Part shown: positions 40,254-48,871 of the stretch, piece after piece
How the letters are laid out: each line of letters begins with the position of its first letter
Position numbering within the stretch: the stretch's first letter is position 1
DNA from: an uncultured Candidatus Saccharibacteria bacterium
GTDB lineage: Bacteria > Patescibacteriota > Saccharimonadia > Saccharimonadales > Saccharimonadaceae
Length of the DNA: 64,000 nt
NCBI GenBank assembly: GCA_948288625.1
Contig: CAOHYA010000001.1
Location: 496,001-560,000, forward strand
Direction of reading: 5' to 3'
Notes under the pieces: generated by a model
Database searches by the model: none
What the model saw: only the letters and a program-made list of their open reading frames with translations
What the model was told of the DNA's origin: nothing
Position numbers and translations under genes: made by a program

Positions 40254-40280
40254 ATGATAACAAACATAGTTGTATATACT
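40254..40280. promoter_or_regulatory. Back-to-back leaderless promoters (SDR and ABC exporter)
   Basis: On the minus strand TATCAT (40254-40259) is 6 bases from the SDR start; on the plus strand TATACT (40275-40280) is 7 bases from the ABC start at 40288. Only 40 bases separate the two start codons, so the promoters must interfere or share a regulator. Confidence 0.6.
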
Positions 40281-40287
40281 ATTAAGA

Positions 40288-42078
40288 ATGATGATTAACA
40301 ATTTTACTTCGATGAAACAGACGCTCGCCCTGTACTGGGGAGAGGTGCGTCAAAATAAAAAACTGCTTATACCAACGCTTATTTTCATTCCGTTGGCCAT
40401 ATTCTTAAATACGTACGCAACCGCTTGGATTGTGTCGCATGTTATTAATGAGCTCACGACAAACTCGTATGACACAGCGAATTTATTCCCGACCTTTATG
40501 CCATGGATCATCGCCTACATCGCTTCGACGGCTTTAGGAGAGTTGGTACTGTGGCGTGCAGTGCTGTTTTTCGGGTGGAAATTGGAAACGAAAGTTGTCT
40601 ACGGGCTTAACCGCAAAAGCTTCGACACATTAGCGACGCAGTCGCTCGACTTTCATAACGCCCGTTTCGGAGGGTCGCTGGTATCGCAGGTGAACAAGTT
40701 TTCATCCTCGTTCGTCGTTCTTTCGAACATGGTGATGTTCAACTTGCTCCCGTTGTTGTTCTCATTTATATTCACCTTCCTGATTCTTGGCCCGCAACTG
40801 CCGTTGTTCACGGTTGGTATCGCCGTCTTCGCGGTACTCTTCATGCTCATCGCGACATTGAGTTTTAGGCAAGTGCAAAAACTAACTATCGCTGAAGCTG
40901 AAACCAAAACAAAGCTCAGCGGCCAGTTGGCGGATAGCATCACGAACATTATGGCCGTCAAGGGTAACGCCCATGAAGAACTGGAACGGTCTCGTTACGA
41001 TATACTTAACAAGAAATCCCTCACCGCGACCAATAACTTGATGATCGCTTCGACGAAACGGGATATTGGTTTCGGTATCGTGATCGTCGCTTTAAGCGGC
41101 TTGGCCTTTATCGTATTGGTCGGTGGCCAACAATGGTTCGCCGTCCAAATCGGTACGCTTGTATTGGCGATTACTTACAGCACACAGATATTAGGCCAAC
41201 TCTGGGGGTTCAATAATATTCTGCGGGCGACTTCACGTGCGTTCGGTGATGCCTACGAAATGACGAACATTCTCCAGGAAGCTCATTCGGTAGTGGATGT
41301 GCCGAGGGCCAAGAAACTGAAGTTGAACAAAGGTAAGATCGAATTTAAAGGCGTCGCGTTCCGTCACGCCGATGCTTTACCGGAAGATATGCTCTTCAAG
41401 AACCTGTCGTTTACCATCAAAGCGGGTGAACAAGTGGGATTCGTCGGGCCTTCAGGTTCCGGCAAAACAACCTTGACCCGGCTGCTACTGCGCTTTACCG
41501 ACATCCAATCAGGTGAAATACTTTTCGATGGCCAAAGTATCGCAAAGGTCACGCAGCAAAGTCTGCGTAGTTCGGTAGCCTACGTTCCGCAAGAACCATT
41601 GCTCTTCCATCGCACGATTCGTGAAAATATTGCCTATGGTAAACCTAAGGCAAGCGACGATGAAATCGTCAAAGCTGCCAAACAGGCTCATGCCTGGGAG
41701 TTCATTAAGAAAATGCCACAAGGCTTAGATACGGTCGTGGGCGAACGAGGCGTCAAACTATCCGGCGGTCAACGTCAGCGTATTGCTATCGCCCGGGCAA
41801 TCATAAAGGATGCGCCTATCTTGGTGCTTGATGAAGCTACGTCGGCACTTGATAGTGAAAGCGAGACGCTCATTCAAGACGCCTTAGCGAAGCTTATGAA
41901 AGGCCGTACGAGTATCGTCATTGCTCACCGTCTGTCTACGATTGCCAAGCTTGACCGAATTGTCGTACTCAGCGATGGTGAGATCGTCGAACAAGGTACC
42001 CATGACGAACTCGTGCAAGCGAAGGGTTCGTATTCAAAGTTATGGAAGCACCAGTCCGGTGGCTTTATCGAGGAATAA
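40288..42078 (+). CDS. ABC exporter, fused membrane and ATPase domains (MsbA-like)
   Basis: About 596 residues. Six membrane helices lie in the first 300 residues; the ATPase part has Walker A GPSGSGKTTLTRLL, Q-loop AYVPQEPLLFHRT, signature LSGGQRQRIAIARAI, Walker B ILVLDEATSALD and the switch His in IVIAHRLSTIAKLD. A half-size exporter that works as a dimer, moving lipids, peptides or drugs. ATG 40288 follows TATACT by 7 bases; an ORF start upstream would overlap the promoter. Ends at a good terminator. Confidence 0.95.
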   Translation: MMINNFTSMKQTLALYWGEVRQNKKLLIPTLIFIPLAIFLNTYATAWIVSHVINELTTNSYDTANLFPTFMPWIIAYIASTALGELVLWRAVLFFGWKLETKVVYGLNRKSFDTLATQSLDFHNARFGGSLVSQVNKFSSSFVVLSNMVMFNLLPLLFSFIFTFLILGPQLPLFTVGIAVFAVLFMLIATLSFRQVQKLTIAEAETKTKLSGQLADSITNIMAVKGNAHEELERSRYDILNKKSLTATNNLMIASTKRDIGFGIVIVALSGLAFIVLVGGQQWFAVQIGTLVLAITYSTQILGQLWGFNNILRATSRAFGDAYEMTNILQEAHSVVDVPRAKKLKLNKGKIEFKGVAFRHADALPEDMLFKNLSFTIKAGEQVGFVGPSGSGKTTLTRLLLRFTDIQSGEILFDGQSIAKVTQQSLRSSVAYVPQEPLLFHRTIRENIAYGKPKASDDEIVKAAKQAHAWEFIKKMPQGLDTVVGERGVKLSGGQRQRIAIARAIIKDAPILVLDEATSALDSESETLIQDALAKLMKGRTSIVIAHRLSTIAKLDRIVVLSDGEIVEQGTHDELVQAKGSYSKLWKHQSGGFIEE

Positions 42079-42086
42079 AGAACATA

Positions 42087-42116
42087 AAAAAAGAGGCATA
42101 TGACTGCCTCTTTTTT
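42087..42116. terminator. Bidirectional terminator
   Basis: A 12-bp stem AAAAAAGAGGCA with TGCCTCTTTTTT and a 6-base loop, between the ABC exporter and the convergent YtxH-like gene. Confidence 0.9.
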
Positions 42117-42128
42117 ATTTGATACGAA

Positions 42129-42473
42129 TTATCGAGCTGTGTCGTTTACGTCGTCAGCAGTACGTTGAGTCTTTTCCTTTACGGAATCGGCTCGGCGAGT
42201 CGCTTCGTTCTTCAAACGGGCTGCGGTACGTTTCGCGTCTCCGGTCGCATCTTTCGCGATACCTTTAACGTTTTCGATGCCATCAGCAATTTCATCTTTA
42301 ACTGACGCTGCGCCATTCTTTACTTCTTTGAAACCTTCGGTGGCTTTGTCTTTGAAGTCGTTAGTCTTATCCATGATATCCTGACGTGTTTCTTTGCCGC
42401 TTTTAGGTGCTAACAGAACTCCGGCAATAAAACTACCGATTGCTACTAGAAGTACGCTACTTGCTTTTCCCAT
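42129..42473 (-). CDS. YtxH-like protein
   Basis: About 114 residues. One N-terminal membrane helix (SVLLVAIGSFIAGVLLAP) is followed by KSGKETRQD and then a long helix with repeated Lys/Asp/Ala and regular KD or KE spacing, the pattern of YtxH / apolipoprotein-like general stress proteins. GGGAG 8 bases before favours ATG 42473. It follows the DUF948-like membrane gene in an operon. Such pairs are common in Gram-positive stress regions and may stabilise the envelope. Confidence 0.85.
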   Translation of the reverse strand: MGKASSVLLVAIGSFIAGVLLAPKSGKETRQDIMDKTNDFKDKATEGFKEVKNGAASVKDEIADGIENVKGIAKDATGDAKRTAARLKNEATRRADSVKEKTQRTADDVNDTAR

Positions 42474-42490
42474 GTTCATTCTCCCTTTGT

Positions 42491-42718
42491 TTATCGATTC
42501 TTAAATTTACTTATAGCCTTGGCCAGTTCGCCGAATACTTTCATCGGTGAAAACCACTCGCTAATGTGTGCGACATTGGCGGTAGTTTGCTGAACATTCT
42601 TAGCTACTTTGTTTAGCTTCACAATCAGTACGATCGTCACAACAATGATTGAAATAATAACAATCGAGAGGACTATGAGATTGATTGTAAGCAATGTAAT
42701 TGCTGTAGATACGTCCAT
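42491..42718 (-). CDS. DUF948-like small membrane protein
   Basis: A 75-residue protein with an N-terminal membrane helix (LLTINLIVLSIVIISIIVVTI) and a heptad-like helix (KLNKVAKNVQQTTANVAHIS). It resembles the start of DUF948 proteins that accompany YtxH. AAGGGG lies 4 bases before the ATG. It is the first gene of a two-gene operon with the YtxH-like gene. Confidence 0.75.
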   Translation of the reverse strand: MDVSTAITLLTINLIVLSIVIISIIVVTIVLIVKLNKVAKNVQQTTANVAHISEWFSPMKVFGELAKAISKFKNR

Positions 42719-42818
42719 CTTACCCCTTAATTTTAATGCGGTTTGTCGAGCGAAACGCTCTAGGCATACTATATACCTTAGATTTTAATGAGACTGTAAA
42801 ATATCTTACAAGTATCAA

Positions 42819-44126
42819 TTAGTTATAAATGTAAACTGCGATACTTTGTCGGGGCGTTCCACCGGTACAGGCTACCATGGCAGCGTCACAGGTGCCGCCA
42901 TATTTCGTAAACGCACCAAGGAGATATACTCGTTTCAACGAAGTGTTAATTGCCATAGCTTGGATGCCGTTATTACCACCGTCTTCGTTCGACTGGAAAC
43001 CGCTGAGCTTAGGGTTCCAGTAGGATTGGATCGCTCCGTTGCTGGCTGCGAACGAGGTACCGAAGAACGGGTATGGGCAGCCGATATTATTACCATGGCT
43101 ACGGTGGTAACCGGCGATATAAGTCGTACCGGCGATGCCAACAGCTTGCGCATCACCCTCGACGGCGTGGTTCCAATAACCAGAGCCGTTCGCGGCGTTA
43201 ATTGATGCGACGCCGTTATTTTTTGCACCCCCGTATCCAAGAATTAAGCGCTGAGGGCTATAGCTACCGTCCCACGCAAGAGCGAGGCCTTCTTCACCAT
43301 CCCAGTCACCTTTTTCACCTACGCCGCTATCGGCACGTAAGGTAGGCGTAAAAGTGGTGATTGGCTTGCCGGTTGCAGCTGTCAATTCCATCAATCCGTG
43401 ACGCTTGTATCCAGCGACTGATTCGAACAGCCCGGCAACATATAGACCGGTTTGACCTGGCGAAAGCAGCAGTGCACGTACAGGGCCACCCGCTACAGTA
43501 GCGGTATAGACACTTTTTCCGGCTGTATCGACGGCACGAATATGGCCTCCCGCGTAATATACGGTTTTAGTACCGGCCGCAATTGCCACGACCTTAGATG
43601 CTGCGCCAGGGTTCCATGAAGTCAGAGAACCGGTAGTCGCGTTGACGGCGGCGATATACTTACGCGCTACGCCGTTGAAGTTCGTAAAACCACCACCAGC
43701 GTAGACAGTGTTATCACGTTGTGAAATCGAATAGACGAATGAGTTTATATTTTTGCCGGCATAGACGACCGCACCACTTGTGCCGTCAAGAATCGCGAAG
43801 TTTTGCGCAGGGATTTTTTTACCAGATGACAATATGATATTGTCGAAGTTACCACCGATAGCGAGGTACGATTTACTCGAAATATTGTATGCAGCACCCG
43901 CTAAAATATCTCCGTCAGTCGTGGAGTATGAAGCGATCGGAACGGACGCCACCGGCGTAGTCGACGCCTGCCTACTTGTATGTACAGGATATTTACAGGT
44001 AGTTGCCGCACTCGCTTGCGGTGCAACAGGGTTCAGGATAGCTGCAGCTGGAGCGACCAGCGACAGAGCCATGACAGTTGATATGATGAAACGACGAACT
44101 GAGGTGAGGCTAAGAGTATATTTCAT
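42819..44126 (-). CDS. Secreted beta-propeller-like protein
   Basis: A 435-residue protein with a clear signal peptide (basic start RRF, hydrophobic core IISTVMALSLVAPAAAIL, cleavage near ASA). The mature part is composed of repeats such as NTVYAGGGFTNFNGVAR, KTVYYAGGHIRAV and TGLYVAGLFESVAGYKR, about 45-50 residues apart, the pattern of a beta-propeller found in delta-60 or kelch-like secreted proteins. Cysteines near the C-terminus may form disulphides. No catalytic motif. It is probably exported through Sec and stays on or leaves the surface. Single-gene unit. Confidence 0.8.
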   Translation of the reverse strand: MKYTLSLTSVRRFIISTVMALSLVAPAAAILNPVAPQASAATTCKYPVHTSRQASTTPVASVPIASYSTTDGDILAGAAYNISSKSYLAIGGNFDNIILSSGKKIPAQNFAILDGTSGAVVYAGKNINSFVYSISQRDNTVYAGGGFTNFNGVARKYIAAVNATTGSLTSWNPGAASKVVAIAAGTKTVYYAGGHIRAVDTAGKSVYTATVAGGPVRALLLSPGQTGLYVAGLFESVAGYKRHGLMELTAATGKPITTFTPTLRADSGVGEKGDWDGEEGLALAWDGSYSPQRLILGYGGAKNNGVASINAANGSGYWNHAVEGDAQAVGIAGTTYIAGYHRSHGNNIGCPYPFFGTSFAASNGAIQSYWNPKLSGFQSNEDGGNNGIQAMAINTSLKRVYLLGAFTKYGGTCDAAMVACTGGTPRQSIAVYIYN

Positions 44127-44189
44127 ACCTTCATATTACCATATTTTGTCAAATAAGTCAATTTCAAGAAGTTTTATGAATCTATACTG

Positions 44190-44195
44190 TAGAAT
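44190..44195 (+). promoter_or_regulatory. -10 box of a leaderless promoter (PAP2 phosphatase)
   Basis: TAGAAT, 7 bases, then the ATG at 44203. An alternative TATACT lies at 44183-44188. Confidence 0.55.
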
Positions 44196-44202
44196 AAGCA
44201 CA

Positions 44203-44886
44203 ATGCTTCAATCATTTACTTCGCGCGTTACCATTCCCCTATTACTTAGATTAGTAGCTGCTTTCGCTGTCTTTGCCGCATGCGCCGTTTTATTCGTCGC
44301 CTTAGCCGATGAAGTACTAGAAGGAGATACTTTGTGGTTTGACGAAGCCATCTTACTTCATATTTACGGTGGTGCAACGCCTTTTTGGGATCACTTTTTC
44401 TTAACCGTAACTCACTTAGGTGATTTCATCGGTATCATTGGATTTGGTGGAATACTGTTGGCACTCTTGGGTTTAAGGCATAAGTATCGAGATATGATTC
44501 TCCTAGGCTCCGGCGTGGCCGGTGCGGCACTGATCAATGTCATATTGAAGTCGATATTCGAACGTACTCGACCGGATTTGTGGGAACAGCTGATCAACGA
44601 AGCAAGCTTTTCGTTCCCAAGTGGTCACGCCATGGCAAGCAGCGCGTTCGCTTTCAGCGTCATCGCCGTTTTTTGGTACACACGTTACCGTTACCTCGCT
44701 TTAGTTCTCGGGGTACTATTCATGTTCGTTATTGGCTTTTCACGACTATATCTTGGAGTGCATTACCCTACCGATATTCTTGGTGGTTGGCTCGTGAGCG
44801 CCGTATGGGTCGGTTGTGTCGTTTTGATCGTACGAGGAATTAAATCAAAAAAACTTCTAAAGAATAACGTTCAAAACGACGTTTAA
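44203..44886 (+). CDS. PAP2-family membrane phosphatase
   Basis: About 227 residues with six membrane helices. The three phosphatase motifs are intact: LKSIFERTRPD (KxxxxxxRP), FPSGHAMASS (PSGH) and GFSRLYLGVHYPTDIL (SRxxxxxHxxxD). It dephosphorylates lipid phosphates such as undecaprenyl pyrophosphate or phosphatidate at the membrane outer face. The start at 44203 replaces a longer frame beginning inside the previous gene region. The small ORF on the opposite strand overlaps its end by 30 bases. Confidence 0.93.
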   Translation: MLQSFTSRVTIPLLLRLVAAFAVFAACAVLFVALADEVLEGDTLWFDEAILLHIYGGATPFWDHFFLTVTHLGDFIGIIGFGGILLALLGLRHKYRDMILLGSGVAGAALINVILKSIFERTRPDLWEQLINEASFSFPSGHAMASSAFAFSVIAVFWYTRYRYLALVLGVLFMFVIGFSRLYLGVHYPTDILGGWLVSAVWVGCVVLIVRGIKSKKLLKNNVQNDV

Positions 44887-44988
44887 CACTATCGTAAGTA
44901 TAACGCTGATAATAATACTGGCGAGCCAGAAAAACTTAACCCGTATTTTTCCTTCGGAGGTGCGCATGTGATTTTTGATACGTTTCAT
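44857..44988 (-). CDS. Possible 43-residue membrane peptide
   Basis: A short ORF (ATG at 44988, TAG at 44857-44859) encoding a basic N-terminus (MKRIKNHMRTSEGKIRVK) and one hydrophobic helix of about 22 residues. TATCAT sits 6 bases before the ATG in the leaderless arrangement. It overlaps the end of the PAP2 gene on the other strand by 30 bases. Composition is what a real small membrane protein would show, but length makes this uncertain. Confidence 0.4.
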   Translation of the reverse strand: MKRIKNHMRTSEGKIRVKFFWLASIIISVILTIVLNVVLNVIL

Positions 44989-45032
44989 CTCTATATGATA
45001 TCAAAAAAGCCTTTAAGAAACCTTTTTGAGCA

Positions 45033-45794
45033 TCACTCTTCAATCGGCCGCCAACTCGAACCGTTATAGTAGTGCAGTTGAACAGGTGCCCATACGGTTC
45101 CCGTCCATGTATACATTACCTTAGACGTGATTAACTGATCTTGCCCAAGAAGAGTTGTCGTCGTATCGTCGGCCCTGAGGCCGTCGAGATATATGGTATA
45201 CGGTGATGACGAGTTTCCGACAGGCTTACCGAATTGAATATTATCGATTGGGTTCGTGCCTGTATTGCGAGCCGAGTTATCGTAAGAGGCAATGGCGGTC
45301 GTCGATGCCTGAGGATACACTGCTACGCGTATGATTCCATTACCCGACCCAACGCCGATCGCATATTCCAACCTATACCACGTATCCGCCGTTAACCCTG
45401 TGGTCAATGTCGACACGATGCCTCCTGCCGCCTCCATGATCCCTACGTTACCATTCGCAAGTATCGTTACGCGACCAATGATCGAAGCATTATTGTCGTA
45501 TACCACCGAAATTTCCGACGTTACGCTGGGTAAATCAGTCAAGTAGAAATCGAATGATGCAGACAGCATAGTACTGGCATAACCTGACCACACTAAGATC
45601 GTAGAGTTACCTGTAACAGTCGTCAGCTTGTACGAATAGCTACCGCTCGTTCGTTGCTCAGTACTAAAAACACGACTTCCCCCGGCTCCGGCCGAACCAC
45701 TGAAACCATCACCGGCAGTTGCCGATAAGGCCGCTGTAACGACAGTTCCGTTTGATATTTCCGACGAATCAGCTCGGTTGACACGTAAAGCCAC
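45033..45794 (-). CDS. Tail-fibre-like surface protein with lectin-like fold
   Basis: A 253-residue protein, Ser/Thr/Gly-rich. The middle part (about 40-215) has the alternating strand pattern of a concanavalin-like jelly roll: SYSYKLTTVTGNSTILVW, SASFDFYLTDLP, WYRLEYAIGVGSGNGIIRV. The C-terminus VQLHYYNGSSWRPIE resembles the WDGSSW module at the start of the 47004-48785 protein. No signal peptide is seen. GTG start with TGGAG 8 bases upstream; it begins 4 bases after the fibre gene stop. Ends with TGA. Probably a structural carbohydrate-binding component. Confidence 0.65.
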   Translation of the reverse strand: MALRVNRADSSEISNGTVVTAALSATAGDGFSGSAGAGGSRVFSTEQRTSGSYSYKLTTVTGNSTILVWSGYASTMLSASFDFYLTDLPSVTSEISVVYDNNASIIGRVTILANGNVGIMEAAGGIVSTLTTGLTADTWYRLEYAIGVGSGNGIIRVAVYPQASTTAIASYDNSARNTGTNPIDNIQFGKPVGNSSSPYTIYLDGLRADDTTTTLLGQDQLITSKVMYTWTGTVWAPVQLHYYNGSSWRPIEE

Positions 45795-45798
45795 TGAA

Positions 45799-46923
45799 TT
45801 AAACTCCAGTTATGTGAGGGAATAAGTCACCAGCTACCATACCGGACGTCGGAAATGCGGTCGAAGCAGGCCACATACGAAGCGCACCAGTTCCAGCCCG
45901 GTTCATCTTAACGTTCAAAGCCGCTTGGGTAGCCGTCGATACCGGCTTCGCTAAATCCGAAGTGTTATCGACATTTGCGAGACCGACATCAGCTTTTGTA
46001 TGCGTATGGTTTCCGGCTGCAGCTGTCGTACTTGACGTACCAATTTCTAAGTTGGATGTTCCAGCTCCTATGGCAGTACGTGCCGCGGATATATCCGTTG
46101 CAGTCAGTACACTACGACCGGTCGTAGTCGCATCGGTAATATCGGCGACTGTCACCGTACCTGAGCCGCCATCTACGGTTGCCCATGTACCATCACCGCG
46201 CAGATACGTTGTATTATTCGCCGTACCGCTCCCTAACTGAGCCGCAGGAACATGCGAATTACCATCAAGGCTGGCAACACCGTTTACCGCAGCCTTTTGA
46301 CTTGCATCAAGTTTTGTCGCCAAACTTGAAGTAACGGATGATGTTGTCGCATAGCTGCCAGCCGCCTGTTTGGCGTCAAGAGCCGCTTGAAGGTCAGATT
46401 GGTCGGAAAGAGTGCCGGAAATGGTTCCCCATCCGGCCGAACCAGTGCTGCCCGAAGGTAATACGACGGTATTGCCATTCGCTCCTGAGATAGTAAGGTT
46501 TGCGCCGCTGATACTAAGTGTTTGATCGCCCATGTTATTACCGGTAAGCGTAGGTCGATTAATGAGGTCTGTATAGTTACCGGTCGTAGCGACAGTCGAT
46601 AAGCTTGAAGTATTTACTTTGGCATCAAGGGCAACTTGAGTAGCGTTTGAGATAGGCTTGTTCGCGTCACTGGTGTTGTCGACATTCGCAAGGCCAACGT
46701 CGGATTTAACGTGCGTGTGCGCGGTAGGTGTAGCGTTAAGTTTAGTTCGTACGTCATCCGCCAGGTCTGATTCGGGAATACCCGAACCTGGTTTAGCGTA
46801 CTTCGTACCAAGTGAGGCGCCAGCTTTTAACGAGCCGTCCGGATTGTGCTCGACACTAAGAAAGTCGTTGAGGATTTCTCCCCATTTCCCTTGGTCTGAT
46901 CCCGGTGAGGGTAATCGTGCCAT
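45799..46923 (-). CDS. Phage tail-fibre-like repeat protein
   Basis: A 374-residue protein. The start LPSPGSDQGKWGEILNDFL is followed by EHNPDG, and two copies of the tail-fibre module (VGLANVDNTSD with xxKP and ATQxAL) at about 69-103 and 306-339, separated by collagen-like and fibre repeats such as YTDLINRPTLTGNN. Such modules form trimeric fibres in phages and in tail-derived injection machines. No signal peptide. GGGAG 8 bases before the ATG. Middle gene of a three-gene module. No other phage genes lie nearby. Confidence 0.8.
   Translation of the reverse strand: MARLPSPGSDQGKWGEILNDFLSVEHNPDGSLKAGASLGTKYAKPGSGIPESDLADDVRTKLNATPTAHTHVKSDVGLANVDNTSDANKPISNATQVALDAKVNTSSLSTVATTGNYTDLINRPTLTGNNMGDQTLSISGANLTISGANGNTVVLPSGSTGSAGWGTISGTLSDQSDLQAALDAKQAAGSYATTSSVTSSLATKLDASQKAAVNGVASLDGNSHVPAAQLGSGTANNTTYLRGDGTWATVDGGSGTVTVADITDATTTGRSVLTATDISAARTAIGAGTSNLEIGTSSTTAAAGNHTHTKADVGLANVDNTSDLAKPVSTATQAALNVKMNRAGTGALRMWPASTAFPTSGMVAGDLFPHITGV
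45907..46008 (-). repeat. Coding repeat, copy 2 of the tail-fibre module
   Basis: Encodes HTKADVGLANVDNTSDLAKP and the following ATQAAL segment; matches the module at 46615-46719. Confidence 0.8.
46615..46719 (-). repeat. Coding repeat, copy 1 of the tail-fibre module
   Basis: Encodes HVKSDVGLANVDNTSDANKP and the following ATQVAL segment; the paired copy is at 45907-46008. Confidence 0.8.
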
Positions 46924-47003
46924 TATGTATTCTCCCTATCTACCTTATGCTTATCGCTTTGTAATAAAAATATCATGGTTTGTGGTCAACGTAAAGTTCA
47001 GGA

Positions 47004-48785
47004 CTAAATATATGAATTTATGTAAGTAAATGCTAATGGGTTACCATTTGCGTCGTATACGTCTGGGCGTCGACGTTGTTGCTGGCCGCTTACCGTCCAT
47101 GTCTCTATGCATAGCTGGCCGCCGCCTATGGCGGTCGCATCCCACGTCGGGTTGTAGACCGTAAGTACGCAGTCGGGTACGACACCGGCAGTGCCTACGG
47201 AGTTCAAGCTCATATGTAAAGTACCCCCGACGGTATTCCGATCACATATCATTACCGGGTTGATATATGTAATTCGCGTCGATTGTTCATGATTGAAGGA
47301 ATATCCCTGTAATTGACCCGGGCCGGAACCAATATATTCCGAGCGTGTATTAACGCAGAGTGAGTCATCAGTGTAATACCATGCGATACCGCCTCCGCCC
47401 GTAAGCGTATGGTGGAAATAACAGTTTTCGAATATGAGCCCGCGCGAACTATTCGGCATGACCGTTGAAGATGACACTCTCGTTGCGCCACGACGACCAT
47501 CAACTTCGGTGTTGCGCACCACGCCACTTGCCTTCGAGTCAGCAGTACCATTCAAGTAATCCGTGCGCGTAATCGCTTGGCCACCGGTTGATTTCCAAAT
47601 GCTAATACCACCCGTTTCACCTGGAGGCATCTTATCGGAGCCCTTCGTTCCAGTAATAAGGACGTTTTCGATTTTAAATTTCGGCCCGCTTATACGTAAG
47701 CCGCCATGGTCGTGAGCGACGGTGGAATCAAGTTGGAAATTACGGAATTCTACAAATACCGAGGTGTTTTCTCCTACCGGACTGGCGTTGATGGAATAAC
47801 AAGTATTTACGCCGTTTGAGTTTATCACTGAACGATTCGATGATTCGATACGCAAAATCGTTCGTGCTCCTACGGCTTTTTGCGAACCGGAACCGATACC
47901 GTTTTGTACAGGTTTATTCAAGCCGCCCGCACCTCCGATACCTCGACACCCGGCCCCCCAGTCTTGGTGTGCGATGCGTATTCCATCCATATATCCGTTC
48001 GCAAAATTTGGCGGAATGATAAAAGTACCGGCTGGAAGAGAAAGCTTACGGTTAGCAGTTACTCTATTGACTACTTGTTGAAGGTCGGTACCGCTTGCGG
48101 CAATATCTTCATAGCGAACCCATTCTGGGCCAGCTGGTCGAATAGTGTCGTCTAAAAAGTATGCGACCCTTTCCGCCAAAAGGGTATTGATAAGCCCGTA
48201 GCCGTTATCGCCCGACTGCATATGGACGTTATCGGTGTACCATGCTATTGTCCGTCCATTCGCTTCTCGGTCGCGCATCATCGCATATTGATCGATGAGC
48301 TGTGCACCTTTCGTAGCGATATACGGCTCAAACCATGCATTGAATGGTGCACCATCGCTACTATCGGCATATGCCAAGTTCATGCAAAATATTTGTCGAG
48401 AGCCATTTGAGATGTAATCAAGTAAGGCATTAAACTGGAATTCCCAGGTGGATTGTTGGCTGGTACGTATATTACCCCCAAGAATAGTAATCACTATGTC
48501 AGGGTTGAAGCCTGATGAGATCATGTCGTCCCATGAAGTTTGCACTGTCGGAGTCACGGCTCCACCCCACGCAGCTCGGCTGGTAACCCCAGAAACATAT
48601 ACGTCAGCGTTACTTATGCCTACATTATTCAACGCTTGCTTGATCGCGTCTTCGCCCGTACCGCCCTGATATGCCTTAGAGTCACCAAGTACGGCGACTT
48701 TCTTATTTCCACTTGGCGCAGATCCGCTGCTGCCATCGCCAAGACGTTTCCAACTGCTTCCATCCCATCTATATAATGGTGCCAT
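47004..48785 (-). CDS. Tailspike-like protein: SGNH hydrolase plus beta-helix
   Basis: A 593-residue protein. Residues 1-20 hold a YRWDGSSWKRLG module. Residues about 28-215 look like an SGNH esterase: VAVLGDSKAYQGG (block I, Ser in GDSK), ITILGGNIRTS (block III, Asn), and WYTDNVHMQSGDNGYG (Asp and His of block V). The rest, from about 225, is a right-handed beta-helix, with strand spacing typical of pectate-lyase or tailspike folds. Such proteins bind and trim surface sugars. AGGGA 7 bases before the ATG. It is the first gene of the fibre-like module. Confidence 0.75.
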   Translation of the reverse strand: MAPLYRWDGSSWKRLGDGSSGSAPSGNKKVAVLGDSKAYQGGTGEDAIKQALNNVGISNADVYVSGVTSRAAWGGAVTPTVQTSWDDMISSGFNPDIVITILGGNIRTSQQSTWEFQFNALLDYISNGSRQIFCMNLAYADSSDGAPFNAWFEPYIATKGAQLIDQYAMMRDREANGRTIAWYTDNVHMQSGDNGYGLINTLLAERVAYFLDDTIRPAGPEWVRYEDIAASGTDLQQVVNRVTANRKLSLPAGTFIIPPNFANGYMDGIRIAHQDWGAGCRGIGGAGGLNKPVQNGIGSGSQKAVGARTILRIESSNRSVINSNGVNTCYSINASPVGENTSVFVEFRNFQLDSTVAHDHGGLRISGPKFKIENVLITGTKGSDKMPPGETGGISIWKSTGGQAITRTDYLNGTADSKASGVVRNTEVDGRRGATRVSSSTVMPNSSRGLIFENCYFHHTLTGGGGIAWYYTDDSLCVNTRSEYIGSGPGQLQGYSFNHEQSTRITYINPVMICDRNTVGGTLHMSLNSVGTAGVVPDCVLTVYNPTWDATAIGGGQLCIETWTVSGQQQRRRPDVYDANGNPLAFTYINSYI

Positions 48786-48871
48786 CTATTTTCCCTACCG
48801 ATTTCTACAAGTTATCTATGTTAAGTAAACAATATGCAGTGTAAAAACACAACCGCTATACTAAGGGGTGT

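Noticed and set aside
45033..48785. Prophage or tailocin call
   Set aside because: Only fibre-like and spike-like genes are present, with no capsid, sheath, baseplate, portal, terminase, integrase or lysis genes on either side.
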